Shown piece after piece: positions 32,631-43,476 of a DNA stretch of 64,000 nt. Numbering within the stretch: the stretch's first letter is position 1; each line of letters opens with the position of its first letter. The stretch is from assembly GCA_019188255.1 (NCBI GenBank), contig JAETXT010000004.1, positions 248,001 through 312,000 of the forward strand, in the 5' to 3' direction. Below the pieces are notes generated by a model. It saw only the letters and a program-made list of their open reading frames with translations, was not told the origin of the DNA and did no database searches. A program made the position numbers and the translations under genes. Source of the stretch: Verticillium longisporum (taxonomy: Eukaryota; Ascomycota; Sordariomycetes; Glomerellales; Plectosphaerellaceae).

Positions 32631-33875
32631 ATGAGCGACGCTGCCGATTCCGCCTCGCACCAGCGGCTCGACGCTTGGGTCGACGCTCACTTTGATGAAG
32701 AAATCAGCTTCCTCCAGAGCCTGGTTCGTCAGCCCACGGACACACCCAAAGGCAACAATGCGCCCCACGCAGAGCTGACGGCCGACCTGCTGCACACCTT
32801 CGGCCTCGAAGCCGAGCGGCATCCCGTGCCGGAAGCAGAGGTCCGCGCCTACGGCATGGAGTCCATCACCAATCTCCTCGTGCGCCGCCGCTACGGCCCT
32901 GGCGGCCGAACGGTCGCCCTTAACGCTCACGGCGATGTCGTTCCTCCCGGCGAGGGCTGGACCCGCGACCCGTACGCTGCGGTCGTGGAAGACGGAGTCA
33001 TGTACGGCCGTGCCACCGCCGTCAGCAAAAGCGACTTTGCAAGCTTCACGTTTGCGGTGCGCGCCGTCGAATCGCTGGGCGCCGTGCTGAAGGGCGCCAT
33101 CGAGCTGCATTTCACCTACGACGAGGAGTTTGGCGGCGAGCTGGGTCCGGGCTGGCTGCTGCGCCAGGGCCTGACCAAGCCCGACCTGCTCATCGCCGCG
33201 GGCTTCTCGTACCAAGTCGTCACCGCCCACAACGGCTGTCTACAGATGGAGGTCACGGTCCACGGCAAGCAGGCCCATGCCGCCATCCCGGACACGGGCG
33301 TCGACGCGCTGCAGGGGGCCGTGGCGATCCTCAACGCGCTCTACGCGCTGAATGCGCAGTACCGCGAGATACGATCAGAGGTCCAAGGCATCACGCACCC
33401 ATATCTCAACGTGGGGCGTATCGAGGGCGGTACAAACACAAACGTCATACCCGGCAAGGTGACCTTCAAGCTCGATCGGCGCATGATTCCCGAGGAAAAT
33501 CCCATCGAGGTCGAGGCTGAGATTCGTCGGACAATTGAGGGAGCGGCAGCCAGTGTGCCCGGCGTATCCGTAGATCTGCGCCGACTCCTCCTCGCCAAAT
33601 CAATGCGCCCGCTGCCAGGGACCAGGCCGTTGGTGGAAGCTATCCAGACGCACACTGAGCGTGTCTTTGGCGAGGCCGCTCCGGCGATGGGGACGCCACT
33701 TTACACCGACGTGCGACTCTATGCGGAGGCGGGTATTCCTGGTGTTATCTACGGCGCCGGCCCGCGGACGGTGCTCGAATCGCATGCCAAGCGAGCGGAT
33801 GAGCGGTTGCAGCTTGAGGATCTGAGGCGTGCAACCAAGGTCATCGCGCGAAGTCTGCTTGATCTGTTGGTTTAG
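32631..33875 (+). CDS. M20-family metallopeptidase / deacylase (414 residues)
   Basis: Single exon; I start at ATG 32631 because the frame further upstream has no family character. The Zn-binding layout of M20 enzymes is visible: HGD at 100-102 (NAHGDVVPPGEGW), an Asp in SKSDFA that matches the bridging ligand, the catalytic Glu pair in DEEFGG (165-166) and the C-terminal His at 385 (ESHAKRADE). A dimerisation-domain segment (HGKQAHAAIPDTGVDAL) and GRIEGGTNTNVIPGKV are typical. The family removes acyl groups or cleaves amide bonds in small substrates such as N-acyl amino acids, succinyl-diaminopimelate or dipeptides. No signal peptide is visible, so it is probably cytosolic. Substrate unknown. 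Confidence 0.88.
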   Translation: MSDAADSASHQRLDAWVDAHFDEEISFLQSLVRQPTDTPKGNNAPHAELTADLLHTFGLEAERHPVPEAEVRAYGMESITNLLVRRRYGPGGRTVALNAHGDVVPPGEGWTRDPYAAVVEDGVMYGRATAVSKSDFASFTFAVRAVESLGAVLKGAIELHFTYDEEFGGELGPGWLLRQGLTKPDLLIAAGFSYQVVTAHNGCLQMEVTVHGKQAHAAIPDTGVDALQGAVAILNALYALNAQYREIRSEVQGITHPYLNVGRIEGGTNTNVIPGKVTFKLDRRMIPEENPIEVEAEIRRTIEGAAASVPGVSVDLRRLLLAKSMRPLPGTRPLVEAIQTHTERVFGEAAPAMGTPLYTDVRLYAEAGIPGVIYGAGPRTVLESHAKRADERLQLEDLRRATKVIARSLLDLLV

Positions 33876-34363
33876 TTGCATGCATAGAAGGCTAGGATAA
33901 GATTTGTACGCGTTGAGTTGCTTGCACTTGCTGAGTAGAGGGCAAAGATCTGCCTTTTCACTCTTCGCAATAATTCACAAGTCACGTCCTGAAGACTTGA
34001 GCTAGAGGCCCATGAGGTCGATTCTTCCGCCATAATCACGCGGCCGGTGAAATCTCTCGCGTCGCCAGGGTATGCATGATCAGGCTTGTGGTGCAGACTA
34101 CAGCGACTGTCATCTTGCTCCATCATGATGTCAGCTCACGCATCCTTGGCTCCGTCTGGAATCCTGGAATCCTTCCACCAAGACGCGGCATTCTCTCAAT
34201 GGCCGGCCTGACGGTTGCCTAATCAATTATGCAGGACGAATACGCTAGCTTCAACGCCATCAAGTATATATAACCATCGTGACCCTCTCCCCACTCGCGA
34301 CTTCATCGGAAACGAGCAGTTCCCTCGCCGTGCGGCTTCACAACACCAAGTGACCAACACGCA
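33876..34363. other. Intergenic region before the F-box gene, with TATA-like element
   Basis: About 490 bp. A TATATATAA element at 34265-34273 lies about 90 bp before the F-box ATG. No gene seen. Confidence 0.5.
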
Positions 34364-36007
34364 ATGCCGGTGACAACGCGCGCGCAGGAAGCAAAAGCTC
34401 GCGCCAAGACTTGTCATATACTTCAGCTCAGCACCGAGATCCAACTCCTCATCCTCCATCATCTCCTGCCCTCGATCGAGTCAATCCATGCCGTCGCCAA
34501 GACGTGCAAAAAGCTCTACGATGTCGCGCTCGACCTCACAGTGCACACGTTTCGTTATCTCGGCGGAGAAAGCCGCCTCGAAGATGATCTGGACCGCTTC
34601 ACCGCCAGGACCATGCAGTTCGTCCGCTACGTGACCATCACCAAGCCGCACCTCGCCCAACACGTCAAGTGCGTGGTTCTCGGCCAGCTCAATTCCGAAG
34701 GCTGGGGCCGGCTGAGCAAGTCTAGGGCGCCGAAGGGCAAGGAACTGGCTCTCTACATAGGCCTGATTGAGCGCACGTTGACCGAGGCGGACGGCGAAGA
34801 CTGGAAGCTCTGGCGGTTCCAGTGGCTGGCGGGGCTGGCGAAGCTGTCTGAAGACGCTGAAGTCGCCTTGCTCCTTGTCGCGTGCCCCAATATCGAGGTC
34901 CTCTTGATGGAAGAATCGTTCAAACCGGAGATACTCAAGCGCGTCATCAACGTGGCAGGGCAAAGGAGCGCAAAGGGCTCAACAAGCTCGGGCAGCTCAG
35001 CCGAGGTGGACGCTCCGCTACGCCACCTGAAGGAGCTGTATATGGAATCGGGCGAGCTCAAGTATGGGCACCTGTCGTTTTCCGAATTCGCCAAGGCCTT
35101 TCAAATTCCAAGCCTGCGGTCCTTCGAGGTTGTGCGAGGCAACGGCGAAGACTACCGCGCCGGCGATTTTGAAGACTTGCCCAAGCGGTCCTCGAACGTA
35201 GAGGAGATCATCCTGCGGTCGTCCTGCATCACGCCGAAGGTACTCAAAGCCATGACCGCCGTGCCGAGGGCCCTGGTGTCATTCGAGTATACGATGGGGT
35301 TGTACCACATGTACGACGAGGAGATGAAGCCGCGAGACCTGGTCGAGGCCATGGTCCGCCATGCCGCCTCGCTGGAGTACCTGCACATCAACACGCAAGA
35401 TGACTGGCCTACCGGGGGAAATCCAGAGACTTTTGTCATGGGCCTTGGTCTGAGGAGGTTGACGGCATTGAAGCAGCTGGCCGCCGGCATGCAGGCCTTG
35501 ACGGGAACGCGCAACCCCTACCCTCCAGAGAACGAGAACATGAACTACGACAACCTGCCCGAAGTCGTCGAAGATTCGCCGAGGATGGTCGACTGTCTGC
35601 CGGAGAATCTCGAGTTCCTGCAGATTCACGCCTGTGGGAAACCTGTCCTGCCCCACGCCCAGGAGCTCTTTGACGCGCGCGCCGCTGGCCGGTTTCCTCG
35701 ACTTCGACATGTGCGACTCTTGTTCAACAAGGAGCTCATCTCATCCGACGACATTGATCTGCACTATGATGAAGGCCTTCTTCGACTGGAGGTCTATCTT
35801 CAGTCGGACGAAAACAGATTCTACGACCTCATCCAGATCGTGGGTCGAAGATGCTTAATAGCCTGCACACGCATTTATTCTTACGACATTCGGGACAGAT
35901 GGCTCAAGTACAGATACCAGGACGTTGCGCGCGCAACGGTCAATGAAGGGGTTCTGTACGAGCCAGGCCCGGGGGGGATGACGGAGGAGAAGTCTAGGCT
36001 GCCGTGA
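34364..36007 (+). CDS. F-box protein with C-terminal LRR-like region (547 residues)
   Basis: Single exon of 548 codons including stop. An F-box-like motif lies near the N-terminus (ILQLSTEIQLLILHHLLPSIESIHAVAKTCKKLYDVA, about residues 19-55): a helix with the conserved L(P/S)xEIxxxILxHL pattern and the later CKKLYDVA helix. The rest has irregular leucine-rich segments (HLKELYMESGEL, NVEEIILRSSCIT, LEYLHINTQDDWP, ENLEFLQIHACG) like those of fungal F-box/LRR proteins. Such proteins couple substrates to SCF ubiquitin ligase through Skp1. Target unknown. ATG 34364 is preceded by a TATA-like element and a typical leader. Confidence 0.82.
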   Translation: MPVTTRAQEAKARAKTCHILQLSTEIQLLILHHLLPSIESIHAVAKTCKKLYDVALDLTVHTFRYLGGESRLEDDLDRFTARTMQFVRYVTITKPHLAQHVKCVVLGQLNSEGWGRLSKSRAPKGKELALYIGLIERTLTEADGEDWKLWRFQWLAGLAKLSEDAEVALLLVACPNIEVLLMEESFKPEILKRVINVAGQRSAKGSTSSGSSAEVDAPLRHLKELYMESGELKYGHLSFSEFAKAFQIPSLRSFEVVRGNGEDYRAGDFEDLPKRSSNVEEIILRSSCITPKVLKAMTAVPRALVSFEYTMGLYHMYDEEMKPRDLVEAMVRHAASLEYLHINTQDDWPTGGNPETFVMGLGLRRLTALKQLAAGMQALTGTRNPYPPENENMNYDNLPEVVEDSPRMVDCLPENLEFLQIHACGKPVLPHAQELFDARAAGRFPRLRHVRLLFNKELISSDDIDLHYDEGLLRLEVYLQSDENRFYDLIQIVGRRCLIACTRIYSYDIRDRWLKYRYQDVARATVNEGVLYEPGPGGMTEEKSRLP

Positions 36008-39000
36008 GGTGGCGTGCGTATCCATGTCAAGATTGGACGTCACCCCATAGGCTTGTGACCCATTTCATGTTGAGGCTCTCGTGATGTGGCGTGTAAGCCA
36101 CGCCCTCGTGCTCGAAGGTGCCACGGCCAGGGATGGGTCGTGATCATGCAGCACGTCCACTTGCTGACCGACGCGGCTGAGGGTCATGTTGGTTCAAGGG
36201 AGGCGTGGCGTTGGAAAATCGGCTAGAAGACATGTCTTTGCGTATCAACCCTGTATAACCACCAGAATTGTGCAGCGTTCGAATCTTCCTGAAATAGGTC
36301 GACGAAATCAAGTCCATTCCACTCGCGGCTGCAAAGCTCGGTACACGTGGTAGTAAAGGCACGAGGATGCTTCCCTCACCGAGAAGCCACGGCGAAAAAC
36401 CCAGAGCCCATCAAAATGGTTCGACTAGCGGGCCAAGGATCCCATACCTCATGCGAGGGACACAATTGACCTGGATACACCGAGGTACCACCTCGTGGCG
36501 ACCTCCGGCGCACGCAGCAAAAGCAAAGCCAAAAGCCTAGCCACGTTTGTACGGACAGGCAAACTGCGCAAGCCGCGAAAGGGTCCAGTGCGCGAGGTTG
36601 GTCAACAGAAAACAACCCCTGGAGACCGGGCAGTGCGCGCCCAGCAACGCCTCTCGTAAGATAATCGACGAAACGTCAAGCAAGGGGTGCAAAGGACAAG
36701 ATTCAGGGCGCCCGACGTCAGCAACGTGGCGGAAAGTCCGAAAGAGGAGACGCTCGGTGCCATTAGGTGAGCGCTCACGGCATCACCACCTCTTGAGCCA
36801 AGAGGTTTCACGAGCCCATGAAACAGCTTGACGGAAAGTTTCTCTTCAGCTCAATTGACCAAGTGGTTTTCGGAGAAAAATAAAAGCTCGTCATGTATGC
36901 CAACGAACCGACTCTGACTCTGACTCTCGCTGTCTCGCTCGACGAAAGTAATCACGACAACGCCGTCGCCACAAAATCTGTCAGATCCTACACAATCCCA
37001 CCGACTCAGCGCCATCGCGACGGGCTGACAGCACACGCAGGCGGGCCCCTCTCGAGACGTGTCGTCCCCTTGCTTCTGTGGCGGATGGAGCTTGTCGAGT
37101 CTCGTACTGCGTGACACCCCGTCTTGGAAACGCCGGCGAAGATCAAAACGCGGTCCACCTACGCCATCTGAGCGTGCTGCGTGAAACAAACGGCTGCCAT
37201 GTTGATCCTATGCACGCACTTGTGGACAATAGAGAAGAAGAAAATAATCGACGTGTGTTTGGTAGCTGAGCCGCAGGGCGTGCCGGGAAAAGTCGGCACG
37301 TCCGTTGCCCACAGCACAGACTCTTGCAACTCGCACAACATAACGCACAGGATGGCTGGTTTTCTCCCGGTCACACGATGCACACAGGTAATTGAGGTAA
37401 CAGGAAAGATGAGATGAGCCCTGGATCCTAAACCCCGCGAGACTTGACTGAATCATAATCACAGTCATCCCAACCACGACGCGACTCACGAACGCCCTCA
37501 AACCCAACGGGCCGAAAGATAAGCGGGCCGCCCAGTGGAGTTTGGGGGAGATGGTATGGAAATGCTGGGCAAGCGGCTCAACACTAGGGAGCATCCACCG
37601 CGCGGCTCCCTATCCTTGACCTCAAGCTCCCGTTAGCGTCGTGTCCGGCGAGGACAAGTGCCGGAATTGCTTCTTCGGTCCGGGACTGAATGATCCGCGG
37701 TTGGGGGGTGTTGTAGGGCGAGGTGGTCCGGGGGAAAAGAAAGGGTAGAGAGAGAGGCTCGGGACAATTGCACCGGGTGATTTTGATGGACGGCACCCAT
37801 CTGCGGCGTTCTGTGGCGTGCTCGATATGGAGTGGTGGCACTGGACAACGGAGGAGGACGAGGAATCTTATGCAGACGAAGGGGGACAATGTTTGTGACG
37901 ACAAACACCAACAGTGGGCTTGTCTCATGTTGCTCGATGTTGTTGGACCAACTCTGGTGACGACTGGGTGAGACTCCCAAGTGCCGTTGAAGATCATTGC
38001 CCATTCCGCTTTGTTTTCCTCGTGTGTTTGACTCAATTGAACTGTCAAGACTACAGCTATCGCCATCAGCCGTGGGAGCTATGGGCGAGGGCCAAGATGA
38101 TGTGTGATGGCACCAATCTCCCATCTTTCTCATGATGACTTTTCCCGCCGCCCAGTTGTACATGGTAGCAGCAGCGCCAGAGCGCAGCAACGGCAAGGGT
38201 GCCGGGTCGGCTATCGATTCTGGTAGGGTTTACATGATCTTGGGTTCAGCTCGATCCGATAGATGGGGGATGGGGTCCTGTCGATCTGTCGACCGGTCAG
38301 CTCTTTTCGACCGGTCAGCTCTTTTCGACCGCTCAGCTCTTTTCGACCGCTCAGCTCTTTGACCAGTCATCTGACGCCGGACCTGGATGCCCGGCCTCTC
38401 TGTACACCCTGACTAGTGAACGTTCGCCGCATGCTCTCGACGAAAAGCCTCGACAAGCCCCGGTGCAGCCCTGCCTTGATTGCCTAGGCCGCACTGTTGG
38501 GGGTAGGAACAATAAGAGATTTGAGAAGAAGAAACGCCGCAACCGCACCCGCCAAGACGCCGGCGCCATGTCTTCGGCCCTTGCGTCAGTGTGACAGGCC
38601 TGGTTGGAGGTCATCAAAAAGCCTACAGTCAGCCTTGGTTTCCTTGGGATCGGCACCACAAGGTTTGCAGAGCTAGTGGGTGTGATAAAATGGCCGTGCA
38701 AGACATGCGGGGGGTGAGCTTCGTCGAGGGAGCGTTAATCGCGTGGAGAAGTACTCCGCCGTCCGCGAGGGGCTGGCATGTTGATGTGTCGTGGTGAATA
38801 TAAGCTTCTGGTCGTCGGCGCTTTTGTCATCGAGGTGGCAGCACGCAGTGGCTCTCATCGTCACGCGCCTGACAAACACATTCCTTCCAACGATCTCTGC
38901 TGTCGCTTGATTGTAATACCAGCCGCCACCCTTCGTTCACCTGTTGGCCAACTCTTTTGTCAGATTAGCACGAGTCCCTCCGTCTGTGCAGTGACGACAA

Positions 39001-39022
39001 CAACCCCCGTCCCTTCTCAATT
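36008..39022. other. Long gene-free stretch with an 18-bp tandem repeat
   Basis: 3 kb without a supported gene, the largest gap in the window. Contains a hexanucleotide-type tract (CTCTGA units) near 36908-36930 and the 18-bp tandem repeat at 38291-38360. Frames of up to 187 codons exist on the minus strand (37633-38196), but their composition is Pro/Ser/His-rich and random-looking. Confidence 0.5.
38291..38360 (+). repeat. 18-bp tandem repeat, about four copies
   Basis: Units at 38291-38308, 38309-38326, 38327-38344 and 38345-38360 follow the consensus GACCGGTCAGCTCTTTTC, with G-to-C at position 6 in units 3 and 4 and a shortened last unit. A further partial unit (GACCAGTC) follows. Each unit has the palindrome GACCGGTC or its variant. 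The period of 18 lets the plus frame encode repeated hexapeptides (DRSALF), but no surrounding gene is supported. Confidence 0.9.
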
Positions 39023-40915
39023 ATGGCGCCCAAACACATGGTCTTCGATGGGGTCGCCATATTCTGGACCGCCTTTGCGTCCTTGTGGACCGCGCTGTTG
39101 GTCGGCGGCATGGCCTTCCTGTGGACGAGGCGAGACATGCCCATCCTCCGCATCCGAGGCCTGCCCCTCTCCTTTGGCGCCGTCGTGTGTCTTCACCTGT
39201 ACTGGATTGCCTGCCAGCTGGGCACCAGCTACGGACATCTCATGCCCAACGGCGTCGAGTTCTGGATCATGGGTATCTATCTCCCATTCGGCATTGCCCT
39301 GTTCCACGCCTCCAACAGCCGTTTCCTCCACGTCGCGAAGGCGCAGATGAAATATGCCCAGACCCAGCGTGTCAAGAAGCAGCCAGAAGAAAAGTCACGA
39401 TGGCCACTGGTCGCCAAGTTTCGGTCCTCCGACTACACCACCAAGATGATGACTGTTGTCTGCGCTGGCATGACGTTCCAGGTACGTGATCTCGCCTGCC
39501 AGGGTCGTGTACCCTTCATTCGCTGATGGTAGCAGTTTTTCTTGACGCTTGTCATGTATCTCGTCTCATACAAATTCCACCCTTCCTTTGGTGTGGCCGG
39601 CACCGAGGTCACTGGCACCCCTGACCAGATCACGCGGGAGCGCAGTCGGGGTTGGGAGTGGTGGCCATCTGTCTTTTGGCAGATCTTCTGGGCCTGGATT
39701 GTTGCACCCTACATCCTTTGGCAGTCACGCGGCATCCGTGACACCCAGGGCTGGCGATTCCAGACCGTCGCGTGCTGCCTGGCCAGTCTGCACGCCGCGC
39801 CCATGTGGATCGTCGCGCTGAACGTAGACGCCATGGCGGTTGTGAACAAGTACTTCATCCCGCCGCAGTGGTGAGTTGTTTCCCGGCGCGTCTGACAGTC
39901 GATAGTTGCTGACCCGCACTTGCAGGATCGCCGTGTCCATTATGCTGCTTGAGATCTTCACAATCTTCCTACCTTGCTGGCAGGTGCTGCGCCACCAGTC
40001 GCTCCGACAGGAGACGCTGGAACTCATTGCGCTCTGGGAGTCTGGTAAGAAGAACACCACGGGCGCTGGCAAGTCGTTCGTGTCGGGCTCTACCAAGGCC
40101 AGCGGCAAGGGCAGTTTCGTCTCGTGGAGGCAGATGTCCGAGGTGGAGAAGGGCGGCTCCTTCGATGCCGCCGCTATTGCCGGCGGCCTGTTGACGATGG
40201 ACGCGCTCGAATATGCCCTCAAGAAGAATCCGGCACCCCTGCAGCACTTTTCCGCGCTCAAGGATTTCTCGGGCGAGAACATTGCCTTCCTCACGAGCGT
40301 GTCCAGCTGGAAGACGTCTCTGCGTTCTGAAAACGTTCCGGCGACCACATTGAACGGCCGCCAGAGTCTGTCGATCGAGCCTTGCGCGACGAACCAGCAG
40401 GACCGTCTCCGCGAGCAGTTCAACCAGGCGCTGCGCATTTACACCGAGTTCATCAGCCAGCGGGACGCCGAGTTCAGCATCAACATTTCGTCTGGCGATC
40501 TGCGCCGGATCGAATCCGTCTTCGAGCAAGCCGCACGGTCAGTGCATGGCGAAAAGTCGCCGAAGCCGACGGCAACACCATTCGACGACTGGGCCGCACC
40601 CAAGGGAGCCGAGTCCGTGTCCATGTCGAGCGAGAAGGGCATCATCGGAGCAGCGACCAGAGACGCTGACGACACGTCGGACACGGGGTCGACGATTGGC
40701 GAGGGAGCGTACTACTGGGGGACATCCCCGACGGCTTCGATGAGACGGTGTTTGACGATGCCGAGACGAGCATCAAGTACCTCGTGCTGACGAATACGTG
40801 GCCCAAGTTTGTCAAGGACAGGCGTACGTCGTTTGACTCTGCAGAGAGCAACGAGTCGTACGATACGCTGATTGATATGGTGGTGCGGCGTACCCAGGCG
40901 TTCGCAAAGGAGTAA
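39023..40915 (+). pseudogene. Seven-helix RGS-domain protein with an apparent one-base frameshift
   Basis: Three exons, 39023-39481, 39536-39870 and 39926-40915, with introns of 54 and 55 nt. The N-terminal half is multi-helix (for example IFWTAFASLWTALLVGGMAFLW, LSFGAVVCLHLYWIACQLG, VFWQIFWAWIVAPYILW), giving about seven helices. The C-terminal half holds an RGS domain (LKDFSGENIAFLTSV, then QALRIYTEFI, then DLRRIESVFEQAARS). RGS proteins speed GTP hydrolysis on heterotrimeric G-protein alpha subunits, so this is a receptor-like negative regulator of G signalling. After YYWG the frame breaks at a run of five G (40717-40721). The continuing RGS helix (ETVFDDAETSIKYLVLTNTWP) lies one frame over, to a stop at 40913-40915. 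The spliced length is 1784, and 1785 (595 codons) if one G is restored. As written, the protein would be truncated inside the RGS domain with an unrelated tail. Confidence 0.82.
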
Positions 40916-42427
40916 ACCGTGGCCGGTCTAGGGGTCCTGGTCAGATGGGTGGAGGAGCTGTGCCTGATGTCGAGTTTTCCTGGCTGCGTATACTTTTTCT
41001 TGTCAATACTTTTCGTGTGTACAGATAGTCATGATACCTAATGTAAATGCCGAACAGCCGTTGCTGAAGCCCGCGAGTGCTTCTAGTGAAGCCAACACGG
41101 CGGGGCAGTGGTAGTTGTTGTTTCTAGTCAGGCTGGTGGCAGGCATGTCTTTTGGACGTCAAGTAATTACCATGTACGGCAGCCACGAGAAGAAGCGGAC
41201 CTCGGTCAACTGACCGCTCGCTTTCGCTTTCGGTGGGCTCGGTCAGAAGCAAAGTGCCCAAAAGAACAGCAGCCACAGAGGGCAGTTACAGCACAGCAGC
41301 GGGGCAAGTGCGAGCGCAGCGATGAAACACGCCCCTGGTATAGCGCTTGCGCGTGCAGAGGGATGCCCCCTGAGTGGCAAGAGTGGCTCCCAGGGCGCTC
41401 CCCAGGGATACCTTGCGACCCCCAATGAGAGGGCTTTGTCCGTCCCAAAGGCCCCAAACATCGACCCATCCTCGAACATCGCTCGTTACATCGCCAGACG
41501 ATCCGACCAGACCGACGCAATCGCCCTCCAGGCCTCGAACCTCCAAGACACGCCTTACCTGTTGTGTCCATCTGCCGCGATGCAGTTTCCACCCTATTCT
41601 CTCCACTTGCCGCACTGGATGTCTCTGCGAGCCTGCGAGTGAGCAAGTGTCATGTCCCACCGCCCTCCTCGACCTCTTCTGCGTTGTTCGTGCTGGCCCT
41701 CACGACGTACACGACCCTTGCGCATCGCTCGATTCTGCTTCATCTTTTGTTCCGCCAGGCCTGCCACGGGTCCTAAAGTCACGCCATTTGCTGTGTCAAC
41801 CGTCCATCGATCCACCTACCACCTCTCGGCTGTTGGCTTGATGCTTCATCACACAATTCTCCTGACATAGAGTTGTGCTTCGCCCAGCAACACCCAGCAA
41901 CGCCCCGCCCCCTGCTGTCGTATTGTCGGCCAGACCCGGTGGCCATCGTTGTTTAATCTCCTCACACCCACGTTTTTCCCCATCTTCCTACCGATTGCCT
42001 ATTCCTGCTTTCGCTTCACGGCCTGGATCCGCTGGACACCGAACCAACAGCGCCGTCCCTTTCCCACCTGCGGGCTGGACCCTCTTGTTCGCTTCTTCCC
42101 TCGACTCGACTCAGGCAGCCCGACGATCGCTTTCTTTCCATGACCAGCGACCAAACGAACACTAGTCGACGACCGACGAGACGAACGACCAACAACGACG
42201 ACCGCTGAGCGTCAGACACTCGCTCGTTCGAGAGAGTGCGTCGCCACACCGGTGCGATTCGGCACAACGCTCTTTTGACCGATCTCTTCACTTCTTCGCC
42301 GCCGGCCGGATCGTCTTTTAATCAGTTTGCCACACAACCCATATACCTGCGATCACGAAGACAAGAGTACCTAGCACGGAAACAGCAAGCGTATTGATTT
42401 CATACTGCGCATCAACCATACCTCGCA
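40916..42427. other. Gene-free stretch
   Basis: 1.5 kb with mainly CT-rich and Pro/Arg-coding chance frames. A CCCAGCAA direct repeat occurs near 41883-41903. The last few hundred bases are the probable promoter and leader of the gene at 42428. Confidence 0.5.
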
Positions 42428-43476
42428 ATGTTTTGGAATAAGGCTCTGGCCAGCGCCGCCGTCATCTCGGGCGCCTGTGCCGAAATTCGCCCTCTCGCCA
42501 TGGATCCCGTGATTCAAGTCCGCGCCTCGGACGTCCTCGAACTGCACTACAGCGACGTCGCCGATCGCTATCTCTCGAAGCGACAGGAGGTCAACCCCGA
42601 CAGCCAGGTGGCGTTGAACCCCGACGGTACCATGGACATGGAAGCGTGGGAAGAGGAGACGACGTCGGCGTGCCGCGATGCTCTGGCCCACCTGAATGTC
42701 GCCTCGAATCCGTCTGGCACGGGCATCTGCTACAACCTGCCCGCCCTCGATCCCACGTCTGGTGTCTTTGAAGCCGACTTGCGCCTGTTCAAGGTGTCGG
42801 AGCCGTCGGGCCAATTTCAGGGTATCCCGCCCGAGAGCATCGAGGTCGGCCTCTCGTTTGCCGGCGCCTCCGTGTCGCCAGTCGAGGCCAGTCGAATCTC
42901 GGGCGCCGTGGGCCAGCAACGAAAGGCGAAACGAGCAGACGTCATGGACCTGCTGCAGTCGTACATGTTTGTTGGACAGATCAACCCCTCGAACATGCAG
43001 GAGAAGATGACAATGTACGTTCTGGCCACGCGTGGGGGGTGGGGGTTTTGAGAGAGCATCATGCTGTGGAACGTAACTGACTCTTGACGTGTGATAGGGC
43101 TGAACTCGAGGCGCTCGTCCTCCCCGTCCTCACCCTGACGGCGACGAACACGACGGGCCAGCGCATCAGCACCAACGTCTCCTCCAACGAGGCGGCCTTC
43201 CTGACGGGCGTCTTCTCCCGCGAAGTGGTCATGTCCGAGTTCGCGACGGCCAAGGAGGCCGTCAGCAACATTACGGCCGAGCTGCGGAACGGCACCGTGG
43301 CGTTTGTGCTGCCTGGCGTGCAGATTATGATCTTTCCCATTGGCCTGATTATCACAGGCATCTGGACGCTCGTGGGGTTCCTGGCCTACGGCATCGGCAC
43401 GTATGACCGGGTCAGCTACGCCGAGAGCTTCAAGAGGAGGTCGGCCATTGCGAGCAACACGAAGAGGCAAATATGA
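42428..43476 (+). CDS. Secreted or plasma-membrane hypothetical protein (321 residues)
   Basis: Two exons, 42428-43014 and 43098-43476, with an 83-nt intron; phase agrees and the total is 322 codons including stop. Residues 1-18 form a signal peptide (ALASAAVISGACA). The middle is a soluble, mostly acidic extracellular region with four Cys. A single membrane helix lies near the C-terminus (QIMIFPIGLIITGIWTLVGFLAYGIG), followed by a short basic tail (FKRRSAIASNTKRQI). This makes it a type I membrane protein with a large outer domain. I do not recognise the family. Several Asn-x-Ser/Thr sites (NTT, NVS, NIT, NGT) sit in the C-terminal outer region and suggest glycosylation. Confidence 0.78.

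Noticed and set aside
32631..33875. Missing fourth metal ligand in the M20 enzyme
   Set aside because: The segment AAGFSY replaces the more common acidic motif, but I recall the same variant in related M20 proteins, so I do not call it a defect.
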